A stretch of 64,000 bases of DNA from Candidatus Phytoplasma melaleucae. GTDB taxonomy: Bacteria > Bacillota_I > Bacilli_A > Acholeplasmatales > Acholeplasmataceae. The notes beneath the pieces were generated by a model, which made no database searches, had not been told where the DNA came from, and saw only the letters and a list, made by a program, of their open reading frames with translations. The stretch is from positions 1-64,000 of the forward strand of contig NZ_JAOSID010000002.1 of NCBI RefSeq assembly GCF_030588185.1, given 5' to 3'. The position numbers were made by a program, and so were the translations under genes. Below are positions 36,255-45,583 of the stretch, piece by piece (position 1 is the stretch's first letter; every line of letters starts with the position of its first letter).

Positions 36255-37070
36255 TTATAAATTAAAAAAATTAAAAAATAATAATGATATTTTTTTAAAT
36301 TGTTGAATATTAATTTGCTCAGCTCTTATATGAGGAGAAATTTGATATTCTGTAAAAAATTTTAAAAGTTGTATTTTAGGTACCCCAAAACAATGATTTA
36401 AATTATTAATCAGTTTTTTTCTTTTTTGATAGAAAGCAATTTTGACAAATTTATAAAACTTATTTATCATAAAATCTTTTTCTTCTGTGTTGAAAGGTAT
36501 CTTATCAAATTTTAAAACCATTCCATCTACTTTCGGTTTAGGAGAAAATCTAGTATTTTTAACTACTTTAATTTTATGAACGAAACATAAAGATTGGCAA
36601 ATAACACTTAGAGCATTATAATTTTTACACTTAAATGATGATAATATACGTAAAGCTACTTCCTTTTGTAACATAATAGTAAACGTTTTAACTCTTGGTA
36701 AAAATAAAATTTTCCATAAAACAGGTGATACAATATAATAAGGCAAATTCCCCATTACAACTACTTCTTCTTCACAAAAATAATCATAAAAATCTTTTTC
36801 TAAATTGCGCTTTAAAAAATCATCATAGATAATGTGAACATCAAATCGAGAACCAAAAACTAAAAAAGGCTTCAAAGTAATATCTATTTCATAAGCTAAA
36901 ACTTTTTTAGCTTTTAAAATGATAAATTTTGTTAAAGCTCCTTTGCCTGGGCCAATTTCGATAACATTTTTATTACTTATATTAGCTTTTTCAACAATAA
37001 ACTCTGATAATTTATTATCAGTCAAAAAATTCTGACCATATTTTCTTTTAAACGTATATTTATTTAGCAT
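36255..37070 (-). CDS. rsmA: 16S rRNA dimethyladenosine transferase
   Basis: SAM-dependent enzyme (KsgA) that dimethylates two adjacent adenines in the 3' hairpin of 16S rRNA. It is 271 aa. Motifs: QNFLTDNKL, SAM motif I EIGPGKGALTKF, catalytic motif NLPYYIVSPVLWK, and FSPKPKVDGMVL. It follows the HD-hydrolase gene by 9 bp. Confidence 0.95.
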   Translation of the reverse strand: MLNKYTFKRKYGQNFLTDNKLSEFIVEKANISNKNVIEIGPGKGALTKFIILKAKKVLAYEIDITLKPFLVFGSRFDVHIIYDDFLKRNLEKDFYDYFCEEEVVVMGNLPYYIVSPVLWKILFLPRVKTFTIMLQKEVALRILSSFKCKNYNALSVICQSLCFVHKIKVVKNTRFSPKPKVDGMVLKFDKIPFNTEEKDFMINKFYKFVKIAFYQKRKKLINNLNHCFGVPKIQLLKFFTEYQISPHIRAEQINIQQFKKISLLFFNFFNL

Positions 37071-37079
37071 GTGTTTAAT

Positions 37080-38381
37080 TTAATATTCCCGAAAATAAAA
37101 AAAATTTTGTTCTCCCTTATGAAGATGTAAACTCATTAAAGTTCTCAAAATTAACGATTCTTTACTTAGAGATTGTACTTTAAATCCCGTAGACGAATAA
37201 GATAAAACTAGAATCTGTTCCAAAACATTGTTTTTGTTCTCATAGTAAGCATCTCGTGCGATACTATCATTATAGTATGAAGTATAATAATCAACGTTAA
37301 TGCCATAAAAATTTTTAATTTTATTTATAATTTTGTGGTTTAAAAAATTATTTTCTATACATTTCCAAATACGACGATTAAGAAAATCTTTACAAAGACT
37401 AGATAAAACCGAATCATCACTATTTTGAAAATAGATAATTAAACTGTTTATATAAAAATCATCCATTCGCATATAAGTATTTAAATTATATTTGTCATAT
37501 AAGAATTCCTTTAAAGGCCAAATGATATCGGTATTAAAACAATAATTTTTTTTCACTAAAAATATTAATCTTGCAAAAATCTTTTCTAAAACAATTGAAA
37601 ATGCTATAATTTTCGTATGACAATACACTTGGCGATACATATGATAACGGTTAATTAAATAATTTTCGATACTAGAAATTCCACTTTTTCTAAAAACAAT
37701 CCTCGGTTCTTGTCCTTGTGTTTCTATATCCATAATTCTTATCAATCTGTCTGAATCAATGTGTCCATAACTAACACCTGTAAAAAAAGAATCTCTTTTT
37801 AAGTAATCTAAACGATCGAAATCTAATTGACTTGCTAAAAGTTGTTTAATCAATTGGAATTTACCATTCTGTTCTTTTCGAATAACTGAAGCTACGTCTT
37901 TTTTAAAATCATTATCTATTTTATCTAATATAGAAGTAATTTCTGGATCATGCATTATAATTTGAACACTTTTGTCTTCATGCTTAGTATTAAAAATGCG
38001 CTCAAATACATGTGAATAAGACCCATGTCCTACATCGTGCAACAAAGCAGAAACTAAGAGAATTAATTCGTCTCTAAAAGAAAAAACCATTGCCTTTGCA
38101 AGCTGAAAACGATTATTTTCTAAAAATCTTCTAGCTAACTCATAGACCCCTAAACTATGAGTAAACCGCGAATGTTCAGCCCCAGGAAAAACAATATTAA
38201 CACACCCTAATTGCCTAATTCTTCTTAATCTCTGAAAAAAACTAGTATTAATTAGTTCCTCTAAAAAAACATAATCAAAGAAAATATAACCATATATCGG
38301 ATCTCTAAAAACTTCTGATTTGGCAAATTTTATTATTTCTTTGAAAGAATTTCTACACATTAATTTGCAAACTCTTTCCAT
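37080..38381 (-). CDS. HD-domain phosphohydrolase (YwfO/dGTPase-like)
   Basis: 433 aa. The N-terminal HD fold shows RLRRIRQLG, HSRFTHSLGVYELA and LLHDVGHGSYSH, giving the H...HD...D metal ligands. It belongs to the YdhJ/YwfO-type family; related enzymes hydrolyse dNTPs or other nucleotides. The exact substrate cannot be read from sequence. It shares an operon-like arrangement with rsmA. Confidence 0.85.
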   Translation of the reverse strand: MERVCKLMCRNSFKEIIKFAKSEVFRDPIYGYIFFDYVFLEELINTSFFQRLRRIRQLGCVNIVFPGAEHSRFTHSLGVYELARRFLENNRFQLAKAMVFSFRDELILLVSALLHDVGHGSYSHVFERIFNTKHEDKSVQIIMHDPEITSILDKIDNDFKKDVASVIRKEQNGKFQLIKQLLASQLDFDRLDYLKRDSFFTGVSYGHIDSDRLIRIMDIETQGQEPRIVFRKSGISSIENYLINRYHMYRQVYCHTKIIAFSIVLEKIFARLIFLVKKNYCFNTDIIWPLKEFLYDKYNLNTYMRMDDFYINSLIIYFQNSDDSVLSSLCKDFLNRRIWKCIENNFLNHKIINKIKNFYGINVDYYTSYYNDSIARDAYYENKNNVLEQILVLSYSSTGFKVQSLSKESLILRTLMSLHLHKGEQNFFYFREY

Positions 38382-38680
38382 TTCTTATTAATTTATGTAT
38401 TAACTTTAATGTATTGAACAACAAACTACAAAAATTTGTATGCGTATGACATTGTTGCATATCAACTATTTCTGCTAATAAAATCTTTAAATGAAAACCA
38501 ACTACTAAAAACATTTAAAATTAAATTGATCTCAGATTTTTATTTATTTCAATAATAATTGAAAACATAACCTCATCAACAAAATATGAAAAAAATAAGG
38601 AAAACATAAGAAAATAAATGATATTTATGATATAGTGATTTCAATATATAATGTGTAAAATAATCAAAAAATTGAAGAAA
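38382..38680. other. 299-bp AT-rich spacer
   Basis: I see no gene or strong structure between the HD protein and pduL. Confidence 0.4.
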
Positions 38681-39310
38681 TTAAATTAAGTCTAACAAAT
38701 CACCATTTTGAAGCAAAAAAGCATTAGCATCATCAGTATCTAAATGCAGTTCTAAGCGAAAATTTTTATGAACACGACACATAACTTGTTGTAAAATGCC
38801 TGATTTAATGCCATTTACTTTAACACTCACTATTTGTTTGTCTACTACGCCAAACTCTTCAGCTTCTTCAGGTGAAAAATGTATATGTCTACTAGCTATA
38901 ATAACCCCTTCTGATATTTTTACTTGCCCCTTAGGGCCTAATAAAGTAGCACCGCTAGAATTTTTAATATCACCCGACTCTCTTAGCGGAGCTTTAAATT
39001 TCAATTTAATATTATCGTTTTGACTAATTTCTACTTGGTCAAAAGGCCTCACAGGACCAACTACACGTACATCCTTCAAAACTATTCCTTCAGAACTGAT
39101 AATATCTATTTTTTCTTGTGCTGCAAATTCGCCTACCTGTTTCAAAACCTTCAACAAAGTTAACTTATAATTTTTAACGCCAAATAAAATATCCAAAGTT
39201 TTTTGAGAAAGATGAACATGCCTATTAGAAATTCCTAAAGGGATTTTTTTACATGTTTTTTTAGAACATCTCTGAAAGATTCTACTAACTATCCGTTTAA
39301 TTGAAAACAT
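38681..39310 (-). CDS. pduL: PduL-type phosphotransacylase
   Basis: 209 aa. Two PduL halves, each with its His motif: SNRHVHLS near the N terminus and ASRHIHFSPEEAEEFGV in the second half, plus GPVRPFDQVEIS and a C-terminal HLDTDDANAF. It converts acyl-CoA and phosphate to acyl-phosphate; with acetate kinase this gives ATP. In phytoplasmas it is proposed to replace Pta in acetate formation from malate-derived acetyl-CoA. It is full length for a cytosolic form, without a microcompartment targeting peptide. Confidence 0.92.
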   Translation of the reverse strand: MFSIKRIVSRIFQRCSKKTCKKIPLGISNRHVHLSQKTLDILFGVKNYKLTLLKVLKQVGEFAAQEKIDIISSEGIVLKDVRVVGPVRPFDQVEISQNDNIKLKFKAPLRESGDIKNSSGATLLGPKGQVKISEGVIIASRHIHFSPEEAEEFGVVDKQIVSVKVNGIKSGILQQVMCRVHKNFRLELHLDTDDANAFLLQNGDLLDLI

Positions 39311-39692
39311 AATTATCTCCTTTAATATTATTCAAGAGCACATTGCCAAATGAGTCTTTTCTAATTTATACAATTGTATTATAACAATAAATTTTGGTTA
39401 GTTACCTCAAATAATGATAATTAATCTTAAAATTAAAAAATAAAAAGTAGAACAAGCATTTCGTCCCTTTTGAAAAACCACAATGAAGACTATTTAAAAA
39501 ATATTTAATAGTCTGAATCTGATATTGAGAAGCAGCCAAAAAGCCAAACAATTGGTTAATAAATTTGCTATAATTAAAATTATAAAACATTTGGATTTTT
39601 CTGTTTGGAAAAGGTTAATAGGGGCATTAAGCCAAAAACAATATAAAAAATCTTTATGCTTTTAAAAATTAGTAGTTCAGGTAAATATAAAA
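39311..39692. other. 382-bp divergent promoter region of pduL and ychF with one hairpin
   Basis: No gene is seen. An 8-bp perfect inverted repeat (AGACTATT / AATAGTCT, 39487-39514) lies in the middle, without a T run on either side; it could be a regulatory site. Confidence 0.4.
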
Positions 39693-40793
39693 ATGATGAA
39701 AGTGGGAATTATAGGATTTCCTAATGTGGGGAAATCTACTTTATTTAATGCGTTAACAAAAATGAATATTCTAGAAGCTAATTATCCTTTTGCTACAATT
39801 AAGCCTAATATAGGAATTGTAGATATTCCTGATGAAAGACTAAACTATTTAGCAAAAATTTTTGGTTCTCAAAAAATTACTACTGCTCAAATAAAATTTA
39901 TAGATGTTGCCGGGTTGATCAAGGGCGCTTCTAAAGGAGAAGGATTAGGAAATCAATTTCTAGGACATATTAGAAACGTAGACACTATTTGTCATGTAGT
40001 TAAATGTTTTAAAGATCCTAATATAATCCATTTAAATTCTGAAATAAATCCTATTGAAGAAAGCCAGATTATTGAAACAGAGCTAATTTTATCTGATTTA
40101 GAACAAATAGAACAAAGATTGCTAAAGATCAAAAAAAATAATAAAGTCAACAAAGAACATCTTCAAGAAACAAAACTTTTAATAAAAATTCGTGATTATT
40201 TGCAAAAAGAAATACCAATTAATCAAATTGGGTTAACTTCCCAAGAATTACAAATAGTTAAACATTTCAATTTATTATCAATCAAACCCATGATTTACAT
40301 AGGTAACTTTTTAGAAACAGATCTCAATGATTTAGAAAATAACATTTTTTTCCAAAAAATGAAAATTTATAGTCAAAAAAAAGAAAAATATTTTTTTCCT
40401 ACTTGTATTTTATTAGAAAAAAAAATGTCTCATTTAGACTTAAATACAAAGAATACCTTATTAAAAGGATATAATTATAACCTACAAAATCGTGTTCTGC
40501 ACGAAATAATAAAACAGAGTTATCATACTTTAGGATTGAAAACATATTTTACAACTGGTAAAGACGAAACAAAAGCTTGGTCTTTTGTCGAAGGCACTAA
40601 AGCACCTCAATGTGCTAAATTAATACATACCGATTTTCAACGTGGATTTATTAAAATAGAAGTTTTTAATTTCAAAGATATTATTAATTTCCCTAGTTTA
40701 GCCAAAATCAAAGAAAATGGAAAATTAAGGTTAGAAGGAAAAGAATATTTAGTCCAAGACGGAGACGTGATACACTTCTATTTCAACGTTTAA
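39693..40793 (+). CDS. ychF: Redox-regulated ATPase/GTPase YchF (OLA1 family)
   Basis: 366 aa. GFPNVGKSTLFNAL (P loop), NYPFATIKPN, DVAGLIKGASKGEGLGNQFL and a C-terminal TGS domain (TTGKDETKAWSFVEGTKAPQCA) identify it. YchF prefers ATP and binds ribosomes; its role is still debated. The RBS is weak (GGT before an AAAA stretch). Confidence 0.95.
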   Translation: MMKVGIIGFPNVGKSTLFNALTKMNILEANYPFATIKPNIGIVDIPDERLNYLAKIFGSQKITTAQIKFIDVAGLIKGASKGEGLGNQFLGHIRNVDTICHVVKCFKDPNIIHLNSEINPIEESQIIETELILSDLEQIEQRLLKIKKNNKVNKEHLQETKLLIKIRDYLQKEIPINQIGLTSQELQIVKHFNLLSIKPMIYIGNFLETDLNDLENNIFFQKMKIYSQKKEKYFFPTCILLEKKMSHLDLNTKNTLLKGYNYNLQNRVLHEIIKQSYHTLGLKTYFTTGKDETKAWSFVEGTKAPQCAKLIHTDFQRGFIKIEVFNFKDIINFPSLAKIKENGKLRLEGKEYLVQDGDVIHFYFNV

Positions 40794-40953
40794 ATTTAAA
40801 GTTAAATAAATATTGAATATTAAATATAAAAAGAATATGTACAGTTGAGGTTAACCACGCAATTATAAGTGAACGAAGATTAATTTGAATATCAATTAAA
40901 TAATTTGTATCGGATCAGCAAAATAGAAAAGGAGATCAAAAATATTAAATGCT

Positions 40954-43710
40954 ATGGTTATAAAAACAGATTACAAAAACACTTTATTAATGCCTCAAAC
41001 GAATTTTCCCATGAAAGGTAATTTAAATAAGAAAGAAATTGAAATAGAGAAACATTGGAAAGAAATTCGCTTATACGAAAAAATGCTAAGTAAAAACAAA
41101 AATAATCAACATTTTATTCTTCATGACGGTCCTCCATATGCTAACGGCGAAATGCACATTGGTCATGCTTTAAACAAAATATTAAAAGATTTTATACTAC
41201 GCTTTAAAAACATGCAAGGATACTATGCACCATATATACCTGGATGGGATACACACGGGTTACCTATTGAAATTGCAGTTCTAAAAAAATTTTCTAAAGA
41301 AGAATTATCATCAAAGAATCTTTTTATAACAGAATGTAGAAAATTTGCTTTATGTTTTATAGAAAAACAAAAAAATAATTTCAAAAGATTAGGCATTTTA
41401 GGTCATTGGGACAAATACTATTCTACTTTGGACAATTCTTACATAGCAGATCAAATTAGAATATTTGGACAAATGATAACTAAAAAACTTATTTTCAAAA
41501 ATTTAAAACCAGTTTATTGGTCACCTTTTTTGCAATCTTCTCTAGCTGAATCAGAAATAGAATACCGTAATTATAAATCTCTATCTATTTTCATTGCTTT
41601 TGATATCATCAATTCAAATATTTTCCCCAATACTCAACTTTTAGTATGGACAACAAATCCTTGGACTTTACCTTCTAATGAAGCAATCTGTGCGCATCCA
41701 AATCAAAAATACCATCTTATTAAAGTTAACGGCAAACAATATATCATCGGAGCAGCAACCCTAAATAGCTTAAGACCAAAATTAAACTGGGAGAAAATGG
41801 AAATTATTAACACTTTCTCAGGCAAAAAACTAGAAAATTTATTATATATAAACATTCTTTTTTCTAAACAAAGAAGAGTTGTTTTAGATACATTCGTATC
41901 AGAAAAAGAAGGAACAGGTCTAGTAAGTATATCTCCGGGACATGGTCATGACGATTTTATTATAGGACAAAAATATAATCTCGATATCAGTTGTAGCATA
42001 GACAAAAAAGGATTAATGACTGAAATAGCAGGTATATATAAAGGTATTTTTTTTACAGAAGCTAATAACCTCATTGTCGAATCATTGCGCACAAAAAACC
42101 TTTTAATAAAATCAGAATCTATAACTCATTCTTATCCGCATGATAATCGCATTCAAAAACCAGTTATTTTTTTAGCTATTCCACAATGGTTTTTGAATGT
42201 TAGTAAAATTAAAGATAAATTATTAAAGGAAGTACAAAAAATCAAATGGCATCCTGAATGGGGGCAAAAAAAAATGCATAACATGATGTCAGAAAGAGAA
42301 CACTGGAACATCAGCAGACAACGAAAATGGGGGGTACCAATACCTATTATTTATACAGAAAACCATGAACCTATTACTGACATAAATATAATAAATCATA
42401 TAGCAGATTTATTTGAAAAAAACGGCAAAGAGATCTGGCATAAATGGGATGCAATTAAATTATTACCTCCTAACTATCAAAACAAAAAAAGTCCTAATCA
42501 AATTTTTTATAAAGAACAAGATATTATAGATGTTTGGTTTGATTCTGGAACTTCCTATAGCATTATCCAAAGAATATCTGATAATTTTTTCCCAGTTAAT
42601 TTATATCTAGAAGGAGCTGATCAATATCGAGGATGGTTTAATTCTTCCTTAATCACTTCTGTCGCAGTGTTTAACCAGTCTCCTTATCAACAAGTTATCA
42701 CCCATGGCTTTGTTTTAGACGGTTATGGGCAGAAAATGAGTAAATCGCTCAATAATGTCGTAGATCCCTTGAAAATTATAAATCAAACTGGAGCTGATGT
42801 TCTAAGATTATGGGTCTCTAATATAGACTACAATAATGACGTTAAAATAGATAGTTCTATCTTGGAACAAATCCAAGAAAAATATCGCAAAATAAGAAAT
42901 ACCATCCGCTTCATGTTAGGTAATTTAAACGATTTTAACCCAAACCAAAATTATGTCTATTTTAATAACCGAGATCCCATACATCAAACAATTATCTTAG
43001 AATTTAAATATATGCTAATCAAAATCATTGATTCTTATCAAAATTATGATTTTGAACAAATTATAAGTTTATTGTATCCTTTTATTACGACAAAAATAAG
43101 TGCTTTTTATTTAGATTTCGCGAAAGATATTTTATATATCGAAGATCAAAATAATTTGGAAAGAAGAATGATACAATCTAATATTTATGATCTTTTATTA
43201 GATTTTCTCAAAATTTTGACCCCTATTATCCCCCACACTACTTCTGAAGCTTATAATTCATTAACATTTAAAAATGAAGAAGATATTTATCTTGAAAAAA
43301 TACCACAAATAAAAGAAGTTAAAAATTTTATAAATGACACATATTCTGAAAATGTAGTTATAATACAAAACGCTTATAAATTATTCTTAAATTTAAGAGA
43401 GATAGTTTTGAAAAAACTAGAAGAATCACGACAAAAAAAACTAATCAGAAAATCTTTACAAGCTAAATTAATTTTACATTTAACACCAGAATATATAAAA
43501 GCTTTAGAAATTCTAAAGATAAATAAGAAGTTAAACCAAATATTAATTGTTTCCCAAATTGAAATAAAAGAAAAAACTACTTTAAATATAACAATCTTAA
43601 TGGCTAACGGTATAACATGCCCGAGATGTTGGAATGTTAAATCAACGATCAAAAAACAAGGAGACCTTTGCCAACGTTGTTTTTCCGTTTTATCTAAACA
43701 AATATTGTAA
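40954..43710 (+). CDS. ileS: Isoleucyl-tRNA synthetase
   Basis: 918-aa class I synthetase. HIGH motif in PPYANGEMHIGHALNK, KMSKS motif in GQKMSKSLNN, the editing CP1 domain with TTNPWTLPSNEA, and a C-terminal zinc finger (CPRCWN and CQRCF). It is the bacterial-type IleRS. The start at 40954 (M V I K T) has an AAAAGGAG at 40928-40935, rather far; an ATG at 40990 is also possible. No T-box leader is visible upstream. Confidence 0.95.
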   Translation: MVIKTDYKNTLLMPQTNFPMKGNLNKKEIEIEKHWKEIRLYEKMLSKNKNNQHFILHDGPPYANGEMHIGHALNKILKDFILRFKNMQGYYAPYIPGWDTHGLPIEIAVLKKFSKEELSSKNLFITECRKFALCFIEKQKNNFKRLGILGHWDKYYSTLDNSYIADQIRIFGQMITKKLIFKNLKPVYWSPFLQSSLAESEIEYRNYKSLSIFIAFDIINSNIFPNTQLLVWTTNPWTLPSNEAICAHPNQKYHLIKVNGKQYIIGAATLNSLRPKLNWEKMEIINTFSGKKLENLLYINILFSKQRRVVLDTFVSEKEGTGLVSISPGHGHDDFIIGQKYNLDISCSIDKKGLMTEIAGIYKGIFFTEANNLIVESLRTKNLLIKSESITHSYPHDNRIQKPVIFLAIPQWFLNVSKIKDKLLKEVQKIKWHPEWGQKKMHNMMSEREHWNISRQRKWGVPIPIIYTENHEPITDINIINHIADLFEKNGKEIWHKWDAIKLLPPNYQNKKSPNQIFYKEQDIIDVWFDSGTSYSIIQRISDNFFPVNLYLEGADQYRGWFNSSLITSVAVFNQSPYQQVITHGFVLDGYGQKMSKSLNNVVDPLKIINQTGADVLRLWVSNIDYNNDVKIDSSILEQIQEKYRKIRNTIRFMLGNLNDFNPNQNYVYFNNRDPIHQTIILEFKYMLIKIIDSYQNYDFEQIISLLYPFITTKISAFYLDFAKDILYIEDQNNLERRMIQSNIYDLLLDFLKILTPIIPHTTSEAYNSLTFKNEEDIYLEKIPQIKEVKNFINDTYSENVVIIQNAYKLFLNLREIVLKKLEESRQKKLIRKSLQAKLILHLTPEYIKALEILKINKKLNQILIVSQIEIKEKTTLNITILMANGITCPRCWNVKSTIKKQGDLCQRCFSVLSKQIL

Positions 43711-43880
43711 AAATTAACAGATTACTATACAAAACTAAAAACATCTTTAAAAAGTAAAATAAAAAAACTATTTCATTTGAAAAAGATAACATCTAAATCC
43801 ATTTTAAAATAACAAAGTAAATAATGAAATAATATAAGACTAAAATAAAAATTATCAAAAATTATCAGTTCAACAAAATA

Positions 43881-43909
43881 TTGACATTATTGTGTTTATT
43901 TGTTAGAAT
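43881..43909 (+). promoter_or_regulatory. Strong sigma-A promoter for the rpsF-ssb-rpsR operon
   Basis: A perfect -35 TTGACA (43881-43886), 17-nt spacer and TAGAAT -10 (43904-43909). Transcription would start near 43916, leaving a leader of about 315 nt before rpsF. Confidence 0.85.
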
Positions 43910-43915
43910 AACGGG

Positions 43916-44231
43916 TAGTAAATAATAACTAGAGTGTAGCTTAATCTCTTATAACGGCTTAAGATTATTAGATTAGATTAAATAGAACAGTTAGCTTGTT
44001 TTTTATGTATAACAATCAAAATTAATAATTATCGAAATGAATGAAGCGAAAAGAAGATGAAGACAAATAATATTTACTTTTATGTAATTCTTCGATTATA
44101 TTCTTTTTTATATTACATTTACTTAAAAGATTTCGCAAGGATAATAACTAGATAGATACTGGTATAAAAATATTGTTCAAAATTATAAAATAAAGTAATT
44201 AGTTAGAGATTTAAAATTAGGAGAATCTTCG
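43916..44231 (+). promoter_or_regulatory. Long 5' leader of rpsF
   Basis: About 315 nt without an ORF. It includes a GC-richer patch around 43925-43975 (CTAGAGTGTAGCTTAATCTC...CGGCTTAAGATTA) able to pair with itself in part. S6:S18-binding leaders are known upstream of rpsF in many bacteria, but I cannot fold this one reliably. RBS AGGAGAA at the end. Confidence 0.4.
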
Positions 44232-44525
44232 ATGATAGTAGAATACGAAGTAATGTATATTTTAAAACCAAATATAGATAAAAGTAATGTTGATAAAATA
44301 ATAAGCAATATTAACGATAAACTCAAAAAAGATAAAGATATTGAATTTTTCGAAGAAATAAATCCCAAAATTGAATTCAAGAAATTAGCTTATCCAATAA
44401 AAAAGTTTGAGCAGGGCTATTATGTTTGGTTTTCAATTAAAACTAATAACCAATTTGTAGAAAAATTAAATAATATAATCAAAATAACTGAGGAAGTAAT
44501 TAGGTTTATATGCGTAAAATCATGA
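44232..44525 (+). CDS. rpsF: 30S ribosomal protein bS6
   Basis: 97 aa. It starts IVEYEVMYILKPNID and contains KKLAYPIKKFEQGYYVWFSI, typical of S6. It is the first gene of the conserved rpsF-ssb-rpsR operon. RBS TAGGAGAA, 7 nt before ATG. Confidence 0.94.
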   Translation: MIVEYEVMYILKPNIDKSNVDKIISNINDKLKKDKDIEFFEEINPKIEFKKLAYPIKKFEQGYYVWFSIKTNNQFVEKLNNIIKITEEVIRFICVKS

Positions 44526-44591
44526 TAACATTATCATAAACCAAATAAAAATTAAAAAATTAAAAGTAAAATAAGAGAGGTAAGTATTATC

Positions 44592-45059
44592 TTGATTAAT
44601 AGAGTTGTTTTAGTTGGTCGAATAACTAAAGATCCAGAGACACGTTTCACTAAAGAAGAAAATATTCCTTATGTTGTTTTTAGCTTAGCTGTTGATAGAA
44701 ATATTATCAGCCCTGAAGGTAATAAAAAAACAGATTTTATTCGCTGCGCAGTTTGGAACAAACCAGCTGAAAACTTAACTAAATATATTTCCAAAGGGGC
44801 TTTACTAGGTATTGAAGGAAAAATAAGAACAAGAAGTTTTGATAACGAAAACAATCAAAAACAATTTATAACAGAAGTTCTTTGTGACTCCGTACAATTT
44901 CTAGAATCTAAAGAATATAGTCAATACAGAAACAAAAAAAAATCTGAACATAATGATTTTGACATAGACAAAAAAGATTTCTTTAAAATAGATACAGAAA
45001 ATACAGAAAAAAATATTCCGATAGACTTAGAAGAAGATAATGATGAATCACCTTTTTAA
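44592..45059 (+). CDS. ssb: Single-stranded DNA-binding protein
   Basis: 155 aa with a TTG start (INRVVLVGRITKDPETRF). The OB fold is followed by an acidic tail that ends in DDESPF, close to the DDDIPF tip used to recruit partner proteins. RBS GAGAGG upstream. It sits between rpsF and rpsR as in most Firmicutes. Confidence 0.94.
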   Translation: MINRVVLVGRITKDPETRFTKEENIPYVVFSLAVDRNIISPEGNKKTDFIRCAVWNKPAENLTKYISKGALLGIEGKIRTRSFDNENNQKQFITEVLCDSVQFLESKEYSQYRNKKKSEHNDFDIDKKDFFKIDTENTEKNIPIDLEEDNDESPF

Positions 45060-45111
45060 TTTTTTAATTGACAAAATGTAATTATAAGAAATAATAAAAG
45101 GAGACAAGAAC

Positions 45112-45348
45112 ATGCAAACAACAAAAAAAAAATATTTTAAAAAGCGTCGTAAAATATGTTTTTTTACTCAAAATAAATTTACTAAAATTGATTTCAAGAA
45201 TATAGACTTGTTACAAAAATTTGTTACTAATGGAGGAAAAATTTTACCTAGCAGAGCAACCGGAACTTCAGCTAAATGGCAAAGACGTTTATCAATTGCT
45301 ATTAAAAGAGCCCGTCATATGGCTTTGATACCTTTTGTATCAAAATAA
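45112..45348 (+). CDS. rpsR: 30S ribosomal protein bS18
   Basis: 78 aa. Matches S18: [50 protein letters not shown] in the family order. RBS AAGGAGA. A terminator follows at once. Confidence 0.95.
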   Translation: MQTTKKKYFKKRRKICFFTQNKFTKIDFKNIDLLQKFVTNGGKILPSRATGTSAKWQRRLSIAIKRARHMALIPFVSK

Positions 45349-45354
45349 ATCAAC

Positions 45355-45388
45355 AAACAAGTATAACAACTTGTTTTATTTTTTTATA
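45355..45388 (+). terminator. Intrinsic terminator after rpsR
   Basis: AAACAAGT pairs with ACTTGTTT around a 6-nt loop, followed by ATTTTTTT. Confidence 0.82.
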
Positions 45389-45458
45389 TAATAATATTAG
45401 CATTTGTTAATCGCTATTCTTTATTCACTTTTATATTTTATATATACATGATATTTTT

Positions 45459-45583
45459 TTGACTATGATAACTATTAAAAAACTATTAACCCTTCCCAAC
45501 AAGAAAGTACAAGAAAAATTATTATTTGAAATAATTTTGGTTTTCTGCTGGGAATTTAGAAAAAGGGAGCTTTATAACAAAAT
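45459..45583 (+). repeat. Diverged partial duplicate of the gdpP 5' region
   Basis: GACTATGATAACTATTAAAA and CCCAACAAGAAAGTACAAGA here resemble GACTATGACAACATTAAACA and CCCAACAAAGAAATACAAGA about 225 bp downstream (around 45683-45735), and TGGGAATTTA recurs in both. The 60-codon ORF across it is probably not a gene. Confidence 0.5.

Noticed and set aside
40794-40953. Possible T-box leader before ileS
   Set aside because: No T-box consensus (AGGGTGG-type) or terminator/antiterminator pair could be seen in the 160-nt gap.
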